Source: Flavobacterium sp. Leaf82
Lineage (GTDB): Bacteria; Bacteroidota; Bacteroidia; Flavobacteriales; Flavobacteriaceae
DNA length: 64,000 bases
Reading direction: 5' to 3'
Assembly: GCF_001422725.1 (NCBI RefSeq)
Contig: NZ_LMMA01000033.1
Span: 1-64,000 of the forward strand
Below, piece by piece: positions 16,653 through 24,445 of this stretch (positions are counted from its first letter, which is position 1; each line of letters begins with the position of its first letter). The notes under the pieces were generated by a model that had not been told where the DNA came from, did not search any database, and worked only from the letters and a program-made list of their open reading frames with translations. Position numbers and translations under genes: made by a program.

Positions 16653-17993
16653 ATGGCAAGATTTGAATTAAAGCTTCCTAAAATGGGAGAAAGTGTCGCT
16701 GAAGCAACTATTACCAACTGGTTGAAAGAAGTGGGAGATAAAATTGAAGCTGATGAAGCTGTACTGGAAATTGCAACTGATAAGGTTGACAGTGAAGTGC
16801 CAAGTGAAGTTTCAGGAATTTTAGTTGAACAGTTATTTGGCAAAGATGATTTAGTTAAGGTAGGACAAACCATTGCAATTATTCAAACAGAAGGCGATGC
16901 ACCAAGTGCAAAATCTGAAGAAACCACAGTTCCTGCTGAAGTGGCAGAAATAGAACAAACTATAGAAGCTGCGAAAGATGTGGTAACTGCTCCACAGGAT
17001 TTTTCAGGATCTGATAAATTCTTTTCTCCGTTAGTAAAAAATATTGCGAAAGAAGAAGGAATTTCTGTTGCTGAATTAGAAAGTCTTGCCGGTTCAGGAA
17101 AAGATGGACGTGTAACAAAAGAAGATATTTTAAAATATATTGAAGATCGTAAATCAGGTTCCGTAACTCCAATACCTGCTGTTGCTGCTCCAAAAGTGGC
17201 AGAACCAGTAGCGCAACCAGAACCAGTAGCAAAAGTAGCTCCGGTTCAAAAAAGCCAGCAAGCAGTTCCGGTTTCTGTAAATGGAGGTGATGAAATCATC
17301 GAAATGGACAGAATGCGTAAACTGATTTCAGGATATATGACAGCTTCTGTGCAAACATCAGCTCACGTACAATCATTTATCGAAGTCGATGTAACGAATA
17401 TTGTAAAATGGAGAGAAAAAGTAAAAACTGCTTTCGAGAAAAGAGAAGGTGAAAAGTTGACTTTTACGCCAATTATGATGGAAGCGGTTGCAAAAGCGTT
17501 GAAAGATTTCCCGGGAATGAATATATCTGTTGATGGTGATTATATCATCAAAAAGAAAAATATAAATTTAGGGATGGCTGCAGCTTTACCAAACGGAAAC
17601 TTAATTGTTCCTGTAATTAAAAATGCAGATCAATTGAATCTTGTTGGAATGGCAAAAGCAGTTAACGATTTAGGAAACCGTGCAAAAGCCGGAAAACTAA
17701 AACCAGATGATACTCAAGGCGGAACTTATACAGTGACGAACGTGGGAACTTTTGGCAGTGTTTTTGGAACTCCAATTATCAATCAGCCACAAGTAGGTAT
17801 TCTTGCTCTTGGTGCAATTCGTAAAGTGCCTGCAGTTATCGAAACTCCAGAAGGTGATTTTATCGGAATCCGTCAAAAAATGTTCTTGTCGCACTCTTAC
17901 GATCACAGAGTAGTTGATGGAGCTTTAGGTGGAAGTTTTGTAAAAAGAGTAGCAGAATATTTAGAAGCTTTTGATATAGATCGTGATTTCTAA
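16653..17993 (+). CDS. 2-oxoacid dehydrogenase E2 (dihydrolipoamide acyltransferase)
   Basis: A 446-residue protein. The lipoyl domain (about 2-77) has EIATDKVDSEVP with Lys44 as the lipoylation site. The peripheral subunit-binding domain is at about 119-160 (FFSPLVKNIAKEEGIS, GRVTKEDI). A Pro/Ala/Val-rich linker leads to the catalytic domain with SYDHRVVDG, where His418 and Asp422 are catalytic. It is the core of a pyruvate, branched-chain or 2-oxoglutarate dehydrogenase complex. MGESVAEATI favours the branched-chain/oxoglutarate side, but the complex cannot be assigned with E1 absent. A strong terminator follows. Confidence 0.92.
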   Translation: MARFELKLPKMGESVAEATITNWLKEVGDKIEADEAVLEIATDKVDSEVPSEVSGILVEQLFGKDDLVKVGQTIAIIQTEGDAPSAKSEETTVPAEVAEIEQTIEAAKDVVTAPQDFSGSDKFFSPLVKNIAKEEGISVAELESLAGSGKDGRVTKEDILKYIEDRKSGSVTPIPAVAAPKVAEPVAQPEPVAKVAPVQKSQQAVPVSVNGGDEIIEMDRMRKLISGYMTASVQTSAHVQSFIEVDVTNIVKWREKVKTAFEKREGEKLTFTPIMMEAVAKALKDFPGMNISVDGDYIIKKKNINLGMAAALPNGNLIVPVIKNADQLNLVGMAKAVNDLGNRAKAGKLKPDDTQGGTYTVTNVGTFGSVFGTPIINQPQVGILALGAIRKVPAVIETPEGDFIGIRQKMFLSHSYDHRVVDGALGGSFVKRVAEYLEAFDIDRDF

Positions 17994-18013
17994 AATCAAA
18001 TAAAAATAAATTC

Positions 18014-18046
18014 AAACCCGGAAAATTTCAATGATTTTCCGGGTTT
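18014..18046 (+). terminator. Hairpin terminator after the E2 gene
   Basis: AAACCCGGAAAAT and ATTTTCCGGGTTT form a perfect 13-bp stem with a 7-nt loop and a following T run. Confidence 0.9.
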
Positions 18047-18181
18047 TTTGTTTGTAAGAAAAGGTTAAAGAAATCAACGTTGCCTTTCTTTAATAATATA
18101 TTTTAAAGTTAAAGTCTAAAAATTGAATCCATTTTTGATTAAAAAAAATGAGAATACAGGAGGAAATTCGGCTTTAAAAAT

Positions 18182-18189
18182 TACATTTG
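18182..18189 (+). promoter_or_regulatory. -7 promoter box for the exonuclease gene
   Basis: TACATTTG matches TAnnTTTG and sits 20 bp before the ATG at 18210. No -33 element is clear. Confidence 0.4.
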
Positions 18190-18209
18190 TAATCTTATAA
18201 AAATTAAAA

Positions 18210-18980
18210 ATGGAACTCAAACTCAACAAACCAATTTGCTTTTTTGATCTTGAAACAACCGGAATTGATATCGGTAAAGATCGAATAGTAGAAATTTCGA
18301 TATTCAAAGTTTTTCCAAACGGAAATAAAGAAAGTAAAACCTGGTTAGTGAATCCTACGATTCCAATTCCGCCACAAACTACGGCTGTTCATGGTATAAC
18401 CGATGAAAAAGTAGCAAACGAACCTACTTTTAATGAGTTGGCGCCGCAAATTCATAATATGATTAAGGATAGTGATTTGGGTGGTTTTAATTCAGATCGT
18501 TTTGATATTCCGTTGTTAGCTGAAGAATTACTTCGCGCCGGAGTTGACTTTGATATGAAAAATAAAGTATCAGTAGATGTGCAGACTATTTTTCATAAAA
18601 TGGAAGAGCGTACCTTAAGTGCTGCATTGAAATTTTATTGCGGAAAAAGTCTTGAAAATGCACATTCTGCAGAAGCAGATACAATGGCAACTTACGAAAT
18701 ATTAAAAGCACAATTAGATCGTTATCCGGATTTAGAAAATGATATGAAGTCATTGTCTGAATTTACAACCCGTAAAAAAATAGCTGATTTTGCAGGAATG
18801 ATCGCTTTTGATAAAGACAACGAAGAGATTTTTACCTTTGGAAAACACAAAGGTGCAAAGGTTGATAAAATCCTTGAAACCGAGCCGGGATATTTTAGCT
18901 GGATTCAAAATGCAGACTTCCCATTATATACCAAAAAGGTTCTAACGGCGATTAAATTAAGAAAGTTAAACACAAAATAA
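18210..18980 (+). CDS. DnaQ-like 3'-5' exonuclease with C-terminal DUF3820-like region
   Basis: A 256-residue soluble protein with an RNase H/DEDD exonuclease domain at residues ~8-175: FFDLETTGID (first Asp/Glu pair), GFNSDRFDIPLL (second Asp) and ENAHSAEADTMAT (His and last Asp, DEDDh). Residues ~195-250 (FAGMIAFDKDN, IFTFGKHKGAKVDKIL, GYFSWIQNADF) match the small domain found after such exonucleases. It probably trims 3' ends in repair or RNA metabolism; it is not the replicative epsilon subunit itself, judging by the fusion. Confidence 0.9.
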   Translation: MELKLNKPICFFDLETTGIDIGKDRIVEISIFKVFPNGNKESKTWLVNPTIPIPPQTTAVHGITDEKVANEPTFNELAPQIHNMIKDSDLGGFNSDRFDIPLLAEELLRAGVDFDMKNKVSVDVQTIFHKMEERTLSAALKFYCGKSLENAHSAEADTMATYEILKAQLDRYPDLENDMKSLSEFTTRKKIADFAGMIAFDKDNEEIFTFGKHKGAKVDKILETEPGYFSWIQNADFPLYTKKVLTAIKLRKLNTK

Positions 18981-19068
18981 GTTTTCAGTCACAGTGTCAG
19001 TCTTCAGTTGTATACTGGGGCTGATTTTGTGTTTACACAGACTGTGACTGAAAACTGAGACTGAAAAC
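18980..19068. repeat. AGTTTTCAGTCACAGT palindrome
   Basis: AGTTTTCAGTCACAGT (18980-18995) and its perfect complement at 19041-19056, followed by AACTGAGACTGAA (19053-19065) of the family seen at 3844 and 5226. It fills the 96-bp gap between the exonuclease and FAH genes. Confidence 0.75.
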
Positions 19069-19076
19069 TAGAAATA

Positions 19077-19688
19077 ATGAAGATTATTTGCATCGGTAGA
19101 AATTATACCAATCATATTGAGGAATTAAAAAACGAACGTCCAACAGAGCCAGTAGTTTTTATGAAACCGGATTCGGCAGTTTTATTGAAACAACATCCGT
19201 TCGTAATTCCGGAATTTTCTGAAGAAATTCATCACGAAATAGAGATAATTGTTAAAATTAACAAAGTAGGAAAGTACATTGAGCCTAAGTTTGCACATAA
19301 GTATTATGATGAGATAAGTGTAGGTATAGATTTTACTGCCAGGGATTTACAAGATAAATTAAAAGCTAAAGGATTGCCTTGGGAGAAGGCAAAAGCATTT
19401 GATGGCTCTGCGGTTATTGGAGACTTTTTACCCAAAACTGATTTCGTTTCGATGGAAAATCTTACATTTGAGTTAACAAATAATTCTAAAACAGTTCAAA
19501 AGGGGAATACAGGGTTTATGCTCTGGAAAATAGACGAACTTGTATCGTATGTATCGCAATTTTTTACCTTAAAAATTGGGGATATTATTTTTACAGGAAC
19601 TCCTGAAGGTGTAGCTTCTGTTAAACCAAATGATGTTTTAGAAGGCTTTTTAGAAGATAAAAAATTATTTAGAATACAAGTAAAATAA
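19077..19688 (+). CDS. Fumarylacetoacetate hydrolase-family protein
   Basis: A 203-residue protein consisting only of the FAH fold. Markers are IICIGRNYTNHIEELKN, FMKPDSAVL, metal-binding EIHHEIEIIVKINK (two Glu) and GIDFTARDLQ with Asp, WEKAKAFDGSAVIG, and GDIIFTGTPEGVASVKPND. It probably hydrolyses or decarboxylates a 2,4-dioxo acid using a divalent metal. The size fits the short fumarylpyruvate hydrolase/YcgM-like class. Its stop codon overlaps the Hpt start by one base, so the two are translationally coupled. Confidence 0.88.
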   Translation: MKIICIGRNYTNHIEELKNERPTEPVVFMKPDSAVLLKQHPFVIPEFSEEIHHEIEIIVKINKVGKYIEPKFAHKYYDEISVGIDFTARDLQDKLKAKGLPWEKAKAFDGSAVIGDFLPKTDFVSMENLTFELTNNSKTVQKGNTGFMLWKIDELVSYVSQFFTLKIGDIIFTGTPEGVASVKPNDVLEGFLEDKKLFRIQVK

Positions 19689-20032
19689 TGGCTTTAAAAT
19701 ATAACCTTTCGAAAGTATATGCGCTTTCAGACAATGATCCGGAATTTGTAAACGAGATTCTGCAATTATTTGTTACTGAAGTTCCTGAAGATTTACAGCA
19801 AATCAAAGAAGGGATCAAGAAAAAAGATCATAAATATGCATATTCATATGCACACAAAATAAAACCAACATTAGATTTAATGGGGTTGAATGTTGCTTTT
19901 GAAGAAATTCTGCAAGTTGAAGCCTGGACAAAGGCCGAAGGCAAAAAGAAAGAAATTATCGAAACTTTTAAAAGTATTAAAATACAGGTAAAAGAAGCAA
20001 TCAAAGAAATTAAAAAAGATTTCGATTTGTAA
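19688..20032 (+). CDS. Hpt-domain phosphotransfer protein
   Basis: A 114-residue single-domain protein. It is all helical, with the phospho-accepting histidine in YSYAHKIKPTLDLMGL (His57) and the preceding LFVTEVPEDLQQIKEGIKKKD. Such proteins relay phosphate between hybrid kinases and response regulators. No hybrid kinase is nearby, so its partners lie elsewhere. It overlaps the FAH gene by one base, an unexpected pairing of a metabolic enzyme with a signalling protein. Confidence 0.88.
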   Translation: MALKYNLSKVYALSDNDPEFVNEILQLFVTEVPEDLQQIKEGIKKKDHKYAYSYAHKIKPTLDLMGLNVAFEEILQVEAWTKAEGKKKEIIETFKSIKIQVKEAIKEIKKDFDL

Positions 20033-20249
20033 AATTCATATTTCATCCTGTTTTCTTTTTTTAATTGGATCATAACAGGAATGATCTCGACGGTTTGGGA
20101 TAATATATTTTATCCCATAATTTTAACTTAAAAACACATGCCTTTTTGTTATAAAAGGCTGTTGTTTTACCCCTTATGAAAAACCGTTACAGCAAGAACC
20201 TACTTTATAATAATCACTTACGATAAGTAAGTAAAAATAATCCACAGCT
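20033..20249 (+). other. Possible structured leader upstream of cinA
   Basis: 217 bp without an ORF. It holds three separate small hairpins: TGGGATAA/TTATCCCA (20096-20117), GCCTTTT/AAAAGGC (20140-20159) and ACTTAC/GTAAGT (20216-20232). The last ends about 18 bp before the cinA ATG. This could be a leader RNA or just terminators; no known riboswitch core was recognised. Confidence 0.35.
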
Positions 20250-21503
20250 ATGAAAGCAACTATCATTACTATTGGAGACGAAATTTTAATAGGTCAAATT
20301 GTAGATACAAATTCAGGTTTTATTGCTAAATCGCTAGATCGAATTGGTGTCGAAGTCCATGAAATGATTTCGATAAGCGACGATAAAAAACACATTCTGG
20401 ATACTTTTGCGCAATTGCAAAACAAAGTAGATGTTGTAATTGTAACCGGAGGTTTAGGTCCCACAAAAGACGATGTTACTAAAAAAACTTTCTGTGATTA
20501 TTTTGATGATGAATTAGTTGTGAATCCCGAAGTTCTGGCTCATGTGACAGAATTGATTGAAGGTTTTTATAAACGACCAATTTCACAATTAAATAAAGAT
20601 CAGGCCTTAGTTCCTTCAAAATGTACTGTTTTGCACAATAAAATGGGAACAGCGCCGGGAATGTGGATGAAGAAAGAAAATACCGTGTTTATTTCGCTTC
20701 CGGGAGTTCCTTATGAAATGAAATATTTAGTCGAAGAAGAAATTATTCCTAAAATAGTTCGTGAATACAAACGTCCCTATATTATTCATAAAACCATTTT
20801 GACCTATGGTCAGGGCGAGAGTCTAGTGGCAGAACGTATTGAGGATTGGGAGAATAATTTACCTGAATTTATAAAGCTGGCTTATTTGCCAAATCCTGGA
20901 AGAGTACGCTTGCGTTTGTCTGCCAGAGGAACAAATAAAGAATTGCTGGAAGCGGCAATCGAAGAAAACGTAAAAACATTAGATGCTATAATTCATGATA
21001 TTATAGTAGGTTATGAAGAAAATGAAACGATAGAATCTGTAGTTGGTAAAATTTTAACCAAACAAAATAAAAGTATTTCAACGGCAGAAAGTTTTACGGG
21101 AGGAAAAATTGCTTCGATTTTGTCAGCGGTTCCCGGAGCGTCTAACTACTTTAAAGGCAGTATAGTTTCATATGCAACAGAGGCAAAGGTCAATGTTCTT
21201 GGTGTCTCGCAAGATTTAGTCGATAGTTTTTCAGTAGTTAGCGCAGAGGTTGCTTCGGCTATGGCTTTGAACGTGAAAGAGATACTTAAAACAGACTATG
21301 CAATTGCAACAACTGGGAACGCCGGACCGACAAAAGGAGACTCAGATGCTGAAATTGGAACTGTTTTTATCGCTTTAGCTACTCCAAACGGTATAATTAC
21401 AGAAGAATTTAATTTTGGCCAACCACGTGAAAAAGTGATAGATAGAGCCGCGATTAAGAGTTTAGAAATATTACAGAAAGAAATTTTAAAAAATGTCGTC
21501 TAA
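20250..21503 (+). CDS. cinA: CinA-family protein (NMN deamidase / competence-damage inducible)
   Basis: A 417-residue protein. The N-terminal MoaB/MogA-like domain (residues ~1-170) shows TIGDEILIGQIVDTNS, VIVTGGLGPTKDDVT and MPGTAPGMWM-like NKMGTAPGMWM. The C-terminal deamidase domain (about 255-415) shows STAESFTGGKIASILSAVPGAS, GSIVSYATEAK and TTGNAGPTKGDSD. CinA proteins deamidate NMN in the pyridine nucleotide cycle, some with ADP-ribose pyrophosphatase activity. Length is full. It is followed by the ribosomal protein genes, an order common in Flavobacteriia. Confidence 0.93.
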   Translation: MKATIITIGDEILIGQIVDTNSGFIAKSLDRIGVEVHEMISISDDKKHILDTFAQLQNKVDVVIVTGGLGPTKDDVTKKTFCDYFDDELVVNPEVLAHVTELIEGFYKRPISQLNKDQALVPSKCTVLHNKMGTAPGMWMKKENTVFISLPGVPYEMKYLVEEEIIPKIVREYKRPYIIHKTILTYGQGESLVAERIEDWENNLPEFIKLAYLPNPGRVRLRLSARGTNKELLEAAIEENVKTLDAIIHDIIVGYEENETIESVVGKILTKQNKSISTAESFTGGKIASILSAVPGASNYFKGSIVSYATEAKVNVLGVSQDLVDSFSVVSAEVASAMALNVKEILKTDYAIATTGNAGPTKGDSDAEIGTVFIALATPNGIITEEFNFGQPREKVIDRAAIKSLEILQKEILKNVV

Positions 21504-21574
21504 TTTTTTGTTTCAATCGTTTATTTTTCTTTTCTTTGCACCCTGATTTTGAATAACGATAAAAGATAAGTATA

Positions 21575-21811
21575 ATGTCAAGAGTTTGTGACCTTACAGG
21601 TAAAAGAGCGATGGTAGGAAATAACGTTTCTCACGCTATGAACAAAACTAAGAGAAAATTTTCTGTAAACTTAGTTAAAAAGCGTTTTTATCTTCCAGAA
21701 GAAGATAGATGGATTACTCTTAGAGTAGCAGCATCTACGATAAAAACAATTAATAAAAATGGAATTTCTGCTGTTTTGAAAAAAGCGCAGTCAGAAGGAT
21801 TTATCAAATAA
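21575..21811 (+). CDS. rpmB: Large-subunit ribosomal protein bL28
   Basis: A 78-residue protein beginning MSRVCDLTGKRAMVGNNVSHA with the KRFYLPEEDRWITLRVAA core and the SEGFIK end typical of bL28. It has a single Cys, so no zinc site. It is the first of three small genes transcribed together with rpmG and DUF4295. Confidence 0.97.
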   Translation: MSRVCDLTGKRAMVGNNVSHAMNKTKRKFSVNLVKKRFYLPEEDRWITLRVAASTIKTINKNGISAVLKKAQSEGFIK

Positions 21812-21838
21812 TCTTTTCCTAAATAAATATATAGCAAG

Positions 21839-22021
21839 ATGGCAAAGAAAGGTAATAGAATCCAGGTAATTTTAGAATGTACTGAACACAAGACTTCTGG
21901 TGTTGCGGGTACTTCAAGATACATAACAACTAAGAACAAAAAAAATACACCAGACAGATTAGAGATTAAAAAATTTAATCCAATCTTGAAACGTGTAACT
22001 GTTCACAAAGAAATTAAGTAA
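21839..22021 (+). CDS. rpmG: Large-subunit ribosomal protein bL33
   Basis: A 60-residue protein with MAKKGNRIQVILECTEH, RYITTKNKKNTPDRLEIKKFNP and a basic end, the bL33 pattern. It contains one Cys and therefore lacks the four-Cys zinc ribbon (the zinc-free form). It lies 27 bp after rpmB. Confidence 0.97.
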   Translation: MAKKGNRIQVILECTEHKTSGVAGTSRYITTKNKKNTPDRLEIKKFNPILKRVTVHKEIK

Positions 22022-22117
22022 TAATTTAGAGATTTTAGTACAATCTTAAATACTAATTATTAAAAGTAATACTTAGTAATATTTTAAGATTTATTGAATT
22101 TCAATAACATTTAAATC

Positions 22118-22270
22118 ATGGCAAAGAAAACCGTAGCATCGTTACAAACATCTTCTAAGAGATTATCAAAAGCCATCAAAATGGTGAAATCTCCTAAAAC
22201 AGGTGCATATACATTCGTAGAATCTATTATGGCTCCTGAAGAAGTTGATACTTTCTTGAAAAAGAAATAA
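22118..22270 (+). CDS. DUF4295 small basic protein
   Basis: A 50-residue ORF starting MAKKTVASLQTSSKRLSKAI and ending EEVDTFLKKK. This is the DUF4295 family that follows rpmB and rpmG in Bacteroidota and is thought to be ribosome-associated because of that synteny. It is very basic at the N-terminus. A hairpin terminator follows at 22290-22319. Confidence 0.9.
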   Translation: MAKKTVASLQTSSKRLSKAIKMVKSPKTGAYTFVESIMAPEEVDTFLKKK

Positions 22271-22289
22271 TAACAATTACAGTATATAG

Positions 22290-22319
22290 AAAAGCTACTT
22301 TCATTCGGAAGTAGCTTTT
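22290..22319 (+). terminator. Hairpin terminator after the ribosomal protein group
   Basis: AAAAGCTACTT and AAGTAGCTTTT form an 11-bp stem with an 8-nt loop followed by T residues, 20 bp after the DUF4295 stop. Confidence 0.88.
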
Positions 22320-22378
22320 TTATTTTTTATATTTGTCTAAAATTTTATAGAAATATAACAATTGGCTTTTTTTTAAGC

Positions 22379-22450
22379 ATTAATTCCCGATATCCTCTAT
22401 ATCTTTACTGTCCGCATTGTAGGAGTCAAAGGATATAATTACTGTCAGGT
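22379..22450 (+). repeat. Core-hairpin repeat family, degenerate copy D
   Basis: Reads TTCCCGATATCCTCTATATC, then a bulged hairpin, then AAAGGAT and CTGTCAGG. This aligns with copy A (23863-23940, opposite strand) and copy B (46962-47042). The stem ATCTTTACT (22401-22409) pairs with AGT-C-AAAG-G-AT (22424-22434), keeping the G bulge of the family at 22432. It lies 90 bp upstream of ftsY. Confidence 0.5.
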
Positions 22451-22490
22451 AAGATAAAAACAATTGGTCTTCTGTAAAAAATAGGATTAT

Positions 22491-22498
22491 TAGATTTG
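22491..22498 (+). promoter_or_regulatory. -7 promoter box for ftsY
   Basis: TAGATTTG matches TAnnTTTG, 42 bp before the ftsY ATG. TTGG at 22464 is a possible -33 element, with spacing at the long end of the accepted range. Confidence 0.45.
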
Positions 22499-22539
22499 TC
22501 AAAAATCATATAGTCTAAAAAACTAACAACCTATAAAAA

Positions 22540-23493
22540 ATGAGTTTTTTTAAAAAATTATTCTCTACTGATAAAAAAGAGACTTTAGACAAAGGTCTTG
22601 AAAAATCAAAAACTACTTTTTTCTCAAAGTTAAGCAAGGCAGTTGCTGGAAAATCTAAAGTCGATGATGATGTTTTAGATGATCTGGAAGAAATTCTTGT
22701 CGCTTCAGACGTTGGTGTAAATACAACCTTGAAAGTGATTTCTAGAATCGAAAAGCGTGTTGCTGAAGATAAGTATTTAGGTACCGATGAGCTGAATCAA
22801 ATTCTAAGAGAAGAAATTGGTGCTTTATTATCTGAAACCAATACTGGAGAAGGAACTGAATTCGAAATCCCAAAAGATAAAAAACCATATGTTTTAATGG
22901 TTGTTGGTGTTAACGGAGTGGGTAAAACTACTACAATTGGTAAACTAGCTTATCAGTTTAAAAAAGCGGGTTATAAAGTTGTTTTAGGAGCTGCTGATAC
23001 TTTTCGTGCCGCTGCTATCGATCAATTGCAAGTTTGGGCAGATCGTGTAGATGTGCCAATTGTGAGACAAAATATGGGTAGTGATCCAGCTTCTGTAGCT
23101 TTTGATACCTTGCAATCAGCTGTGGCGCAAAATGCCGATGTTGTAATTATTGATACTGCCGGACGTTTGCATAATAAAGTTAATTTAATGAATGAACTTA
23201 CTAAAGTAAAACGTGTAATGCAAAAAGTTGTTGCTGATGCTCCTCATGATGTACTTTTGGTTTTGGATGGTTCTACCGGACAAAATGCTTTTGAACAGGC
23301 TAAGCAATTTACCGCTGCAACAGAAGTTACTTCTCTTGCTGTAACCAAATTAGACGGAACCGCAAAAGGTGGTGTTGTAATTGGTATTTCTGATCAGTTT
23401 CAAATTCCTGTAAAATATATTGGTGTAGGTGAAGGAATTGAAGATTTACAGGTTTTTAATAAATATGAATTTGTAGATAGTTTTTTTAAATAA
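22540..23493 (+). CDS. ftsY: Signal recognition particle receptor FtsY
   Basis: A 317-residue SRP GTPase. A short Lys-rich N-terminus replaces the long acidic A domain of E. coli. The N domain is at ~35-100, then the G domain with G1 GVNGVGKT (123-130), GAADTFRAAAIDQLQVWA, G3 DTAGRLHNK, G4 TKLDGTAKGG and IGVGEGIEDLQVF. It docks ribosome-SRP complexes at the membrane for cotranslational insertion. It has its own promoter, and the next small membrane-protein ORF begins 17 bp downstream. Confidence 0.96.
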   Translation: MSFFKKLFSTDKKETLDKGLEKSKTTFFSKLSKAVAGKSKVDDDVLDDLEEILVASDVGVNTTLKVISRIEKRVAEDKYLGTDELNQILREEIGALLSETNTGEGTEFEIPKDKKPYVLMVVGVNGVGKTTTIGKLAYQFKKAGYKVVLGAADTFRAAAIDQLQVWADRVDVPIVRQNMGSDPASVAFDTLQSAVAQNADVVIIDTAGRLHNKVNLMNELTKVKRVMQKVVADAPHDVLLVLDGSTGQNAFEQAKQFTAATEVTSLAVTKLDGTAKGGVVIGISDQFQIPVKYIGVGEGIEDLQVFNKYEFVDSFFK

Positions 23494-23510
23494 TTTTTGA
23501 GATAGTTTCA

Positions 23511-23690
23511 ATGAGTTTTTCTTCTTTAAAAAATATAACGCCTCTTACTTTTTATTTTGGAAGTGTTATTTGTTTTGTATTGGCAAATGTATTAAGAGAT
23601 AAAATTTTATCTTTTTACTATGTTTTATTAGTATTGGGGATCGTTTTCTTTTTTATGGGAATCCTAAAAAGATTACGTACCAAGCGATAG
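23511..23690 (+). CDS. Small two-helix membrane protein downstream of ftsY
   Basis: A 59-residue ORF (MSFSSLKNITPLTFYFGSVI to GILKRLRTKR) with two hydrophobic segments at about residues 12-26 and 34-50 and a basic end, so both termini probably face the cytoplasm. It starts 17 bp after ftsY, suggesting cotranscription. Such ORFs recur after ftsY in flavobacteria as far as I recall. Function unknown. Confidence 0.75.
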   Translation: MSFSSLKNITPLTFYFGSVICFVLANVLRDKILSFYYVLLVLGIVFFFMGILKRLRTKR

Positions 23691-24004
23691 TTTAATATAA
23701 ACGAATTTTCTTTTATAAGATTTCATCAAAATTACGTTGTTCTATTTTTGACAATGTTAATAACTTGATCGTGATCTTATTTTTGTTTCTGGCAATTTTT
23801 ATTTCTTTTGAATTTATAAAGTTAACTTTGTATCACAAAATATTCTTTTAAAAACAGGAGTTTTAGCCCTGATGGAAGCGGCATCCTTTTTCTTGCTTTT
23901 TTGCAGGAAAAAGATATAGCGGACAGCAGGAATCAGCTCCAAATTCTTCTCCTGAAGTTTAAGGATATTTAGATTGACAGTTGTTGAATTTTAATACGTA
24001 TACT
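23691..24004. other. Intergenic region holding repeat copy A
   Basis: 314 bp without a gene. Bases 23691-23860 are AT-rich with nothing I can name. The repeat at 23863-23940 occupies the centre. The remaining 60 bp lead into the lipoprotein gene; a TTG upstream of ATG 24005 could extend that frame but is not needed. Confidence 0.5.
23863..23940 (-). repeat. Core-hairpin repeat family, copy A
   Basis: On the minus strand it reads GGAGCTGATTCCTGCTGTCC, GCTATATC, a hairpin, then GGATGCCGCTTCCATCAGGG. The hairpin stem CTTTTTCTTGC (23886-23896) and GCAGGAAAAAG (23903-23913) forms 11 bp with one G-U. Copy B shares the flanks but has a different stem sequence that is also perfectly paired. Confidence 0.75.
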
Positions 24005-24445
24005 ATGAAAAATACTTTTATGATTTTGGTTTTATCGCTTTTGTTTGTGAGTTGCAAACAGGAAATTAAACCTGCGGATATTGCAAAATTAAATGGATAT
24101 TGGGAAATTGAAAAAGTGGTTTTTGATAAAGGTGAAGAGAAAGAATATGGAATGAATGAGAGTTTTGACTTTTTTGAAGTTAAAAATAATAAAGGAATCC
24201 GAAAGAAAGTAATGCCGCAATTTGATGGAACTTTTTTAACAAGTGATTCTTTTGAGAATGTTACGGTTCGGTTTAAGGATGATAAAACTTTTTTGGATTA
24301 CAAAACAGATTATGCAAAGTGGAGCGAGGAATTGATTTCAATTTCGGATAAAGAGTTGGTGGTAAAAAACCAACAGAATAAAGAATATCATTATAAAAAA
24401 GCAGCACCTATAAATTTATTAAACGATGGCAAAAAGACTAAATAA
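24005..24445 (+). CDS. Small lipocalin-like lipoprotein
   Basis: A 146-residue protein from ATG 24005; an upstream TTG adds eight residues but would spoil the signal peptide. The signal ends F-V-S-C (Cys17), indicating a lipoprotein. The mature part has LNGYWEIEKVVFDKGEEKEYG and repeated strand pairs (TVRFKDDKTFLDYKTDY, ELISISDKELVVKN), like lipocalin-like or META-type Bacteroidota lipoproteins. It overlaps the DUF721 gene by 20 bp, so the two are cotranscribed. Confidence 0.85.
   Translation: MKNTFMILVLSLLFVSCKQEIKPADIAKLNGYWEIEKVVFDKGEEKEYGMNESFDFFEVKNNKGIRKKVMPQFDGTFLTSDSFENVTVRFKDDKTFLDYKTDYAKWSEELISISDKELVVKNQQNKEYHYKKAAPINLLNDGKKTK

Noticed and set aside
20081..20131. 16-codon ORF in the cinA leader
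   Set aside because: Too short, no typical initiation context and it overlaps a hairpin; no sign of a leader peptide with runs of one amino acid.
23981..24004. Upstream TTG start for the lipoprotein at 24005
   Set aside because: It would add MLNFNTYT before a clean signal peptide that begins at ATG 24005.
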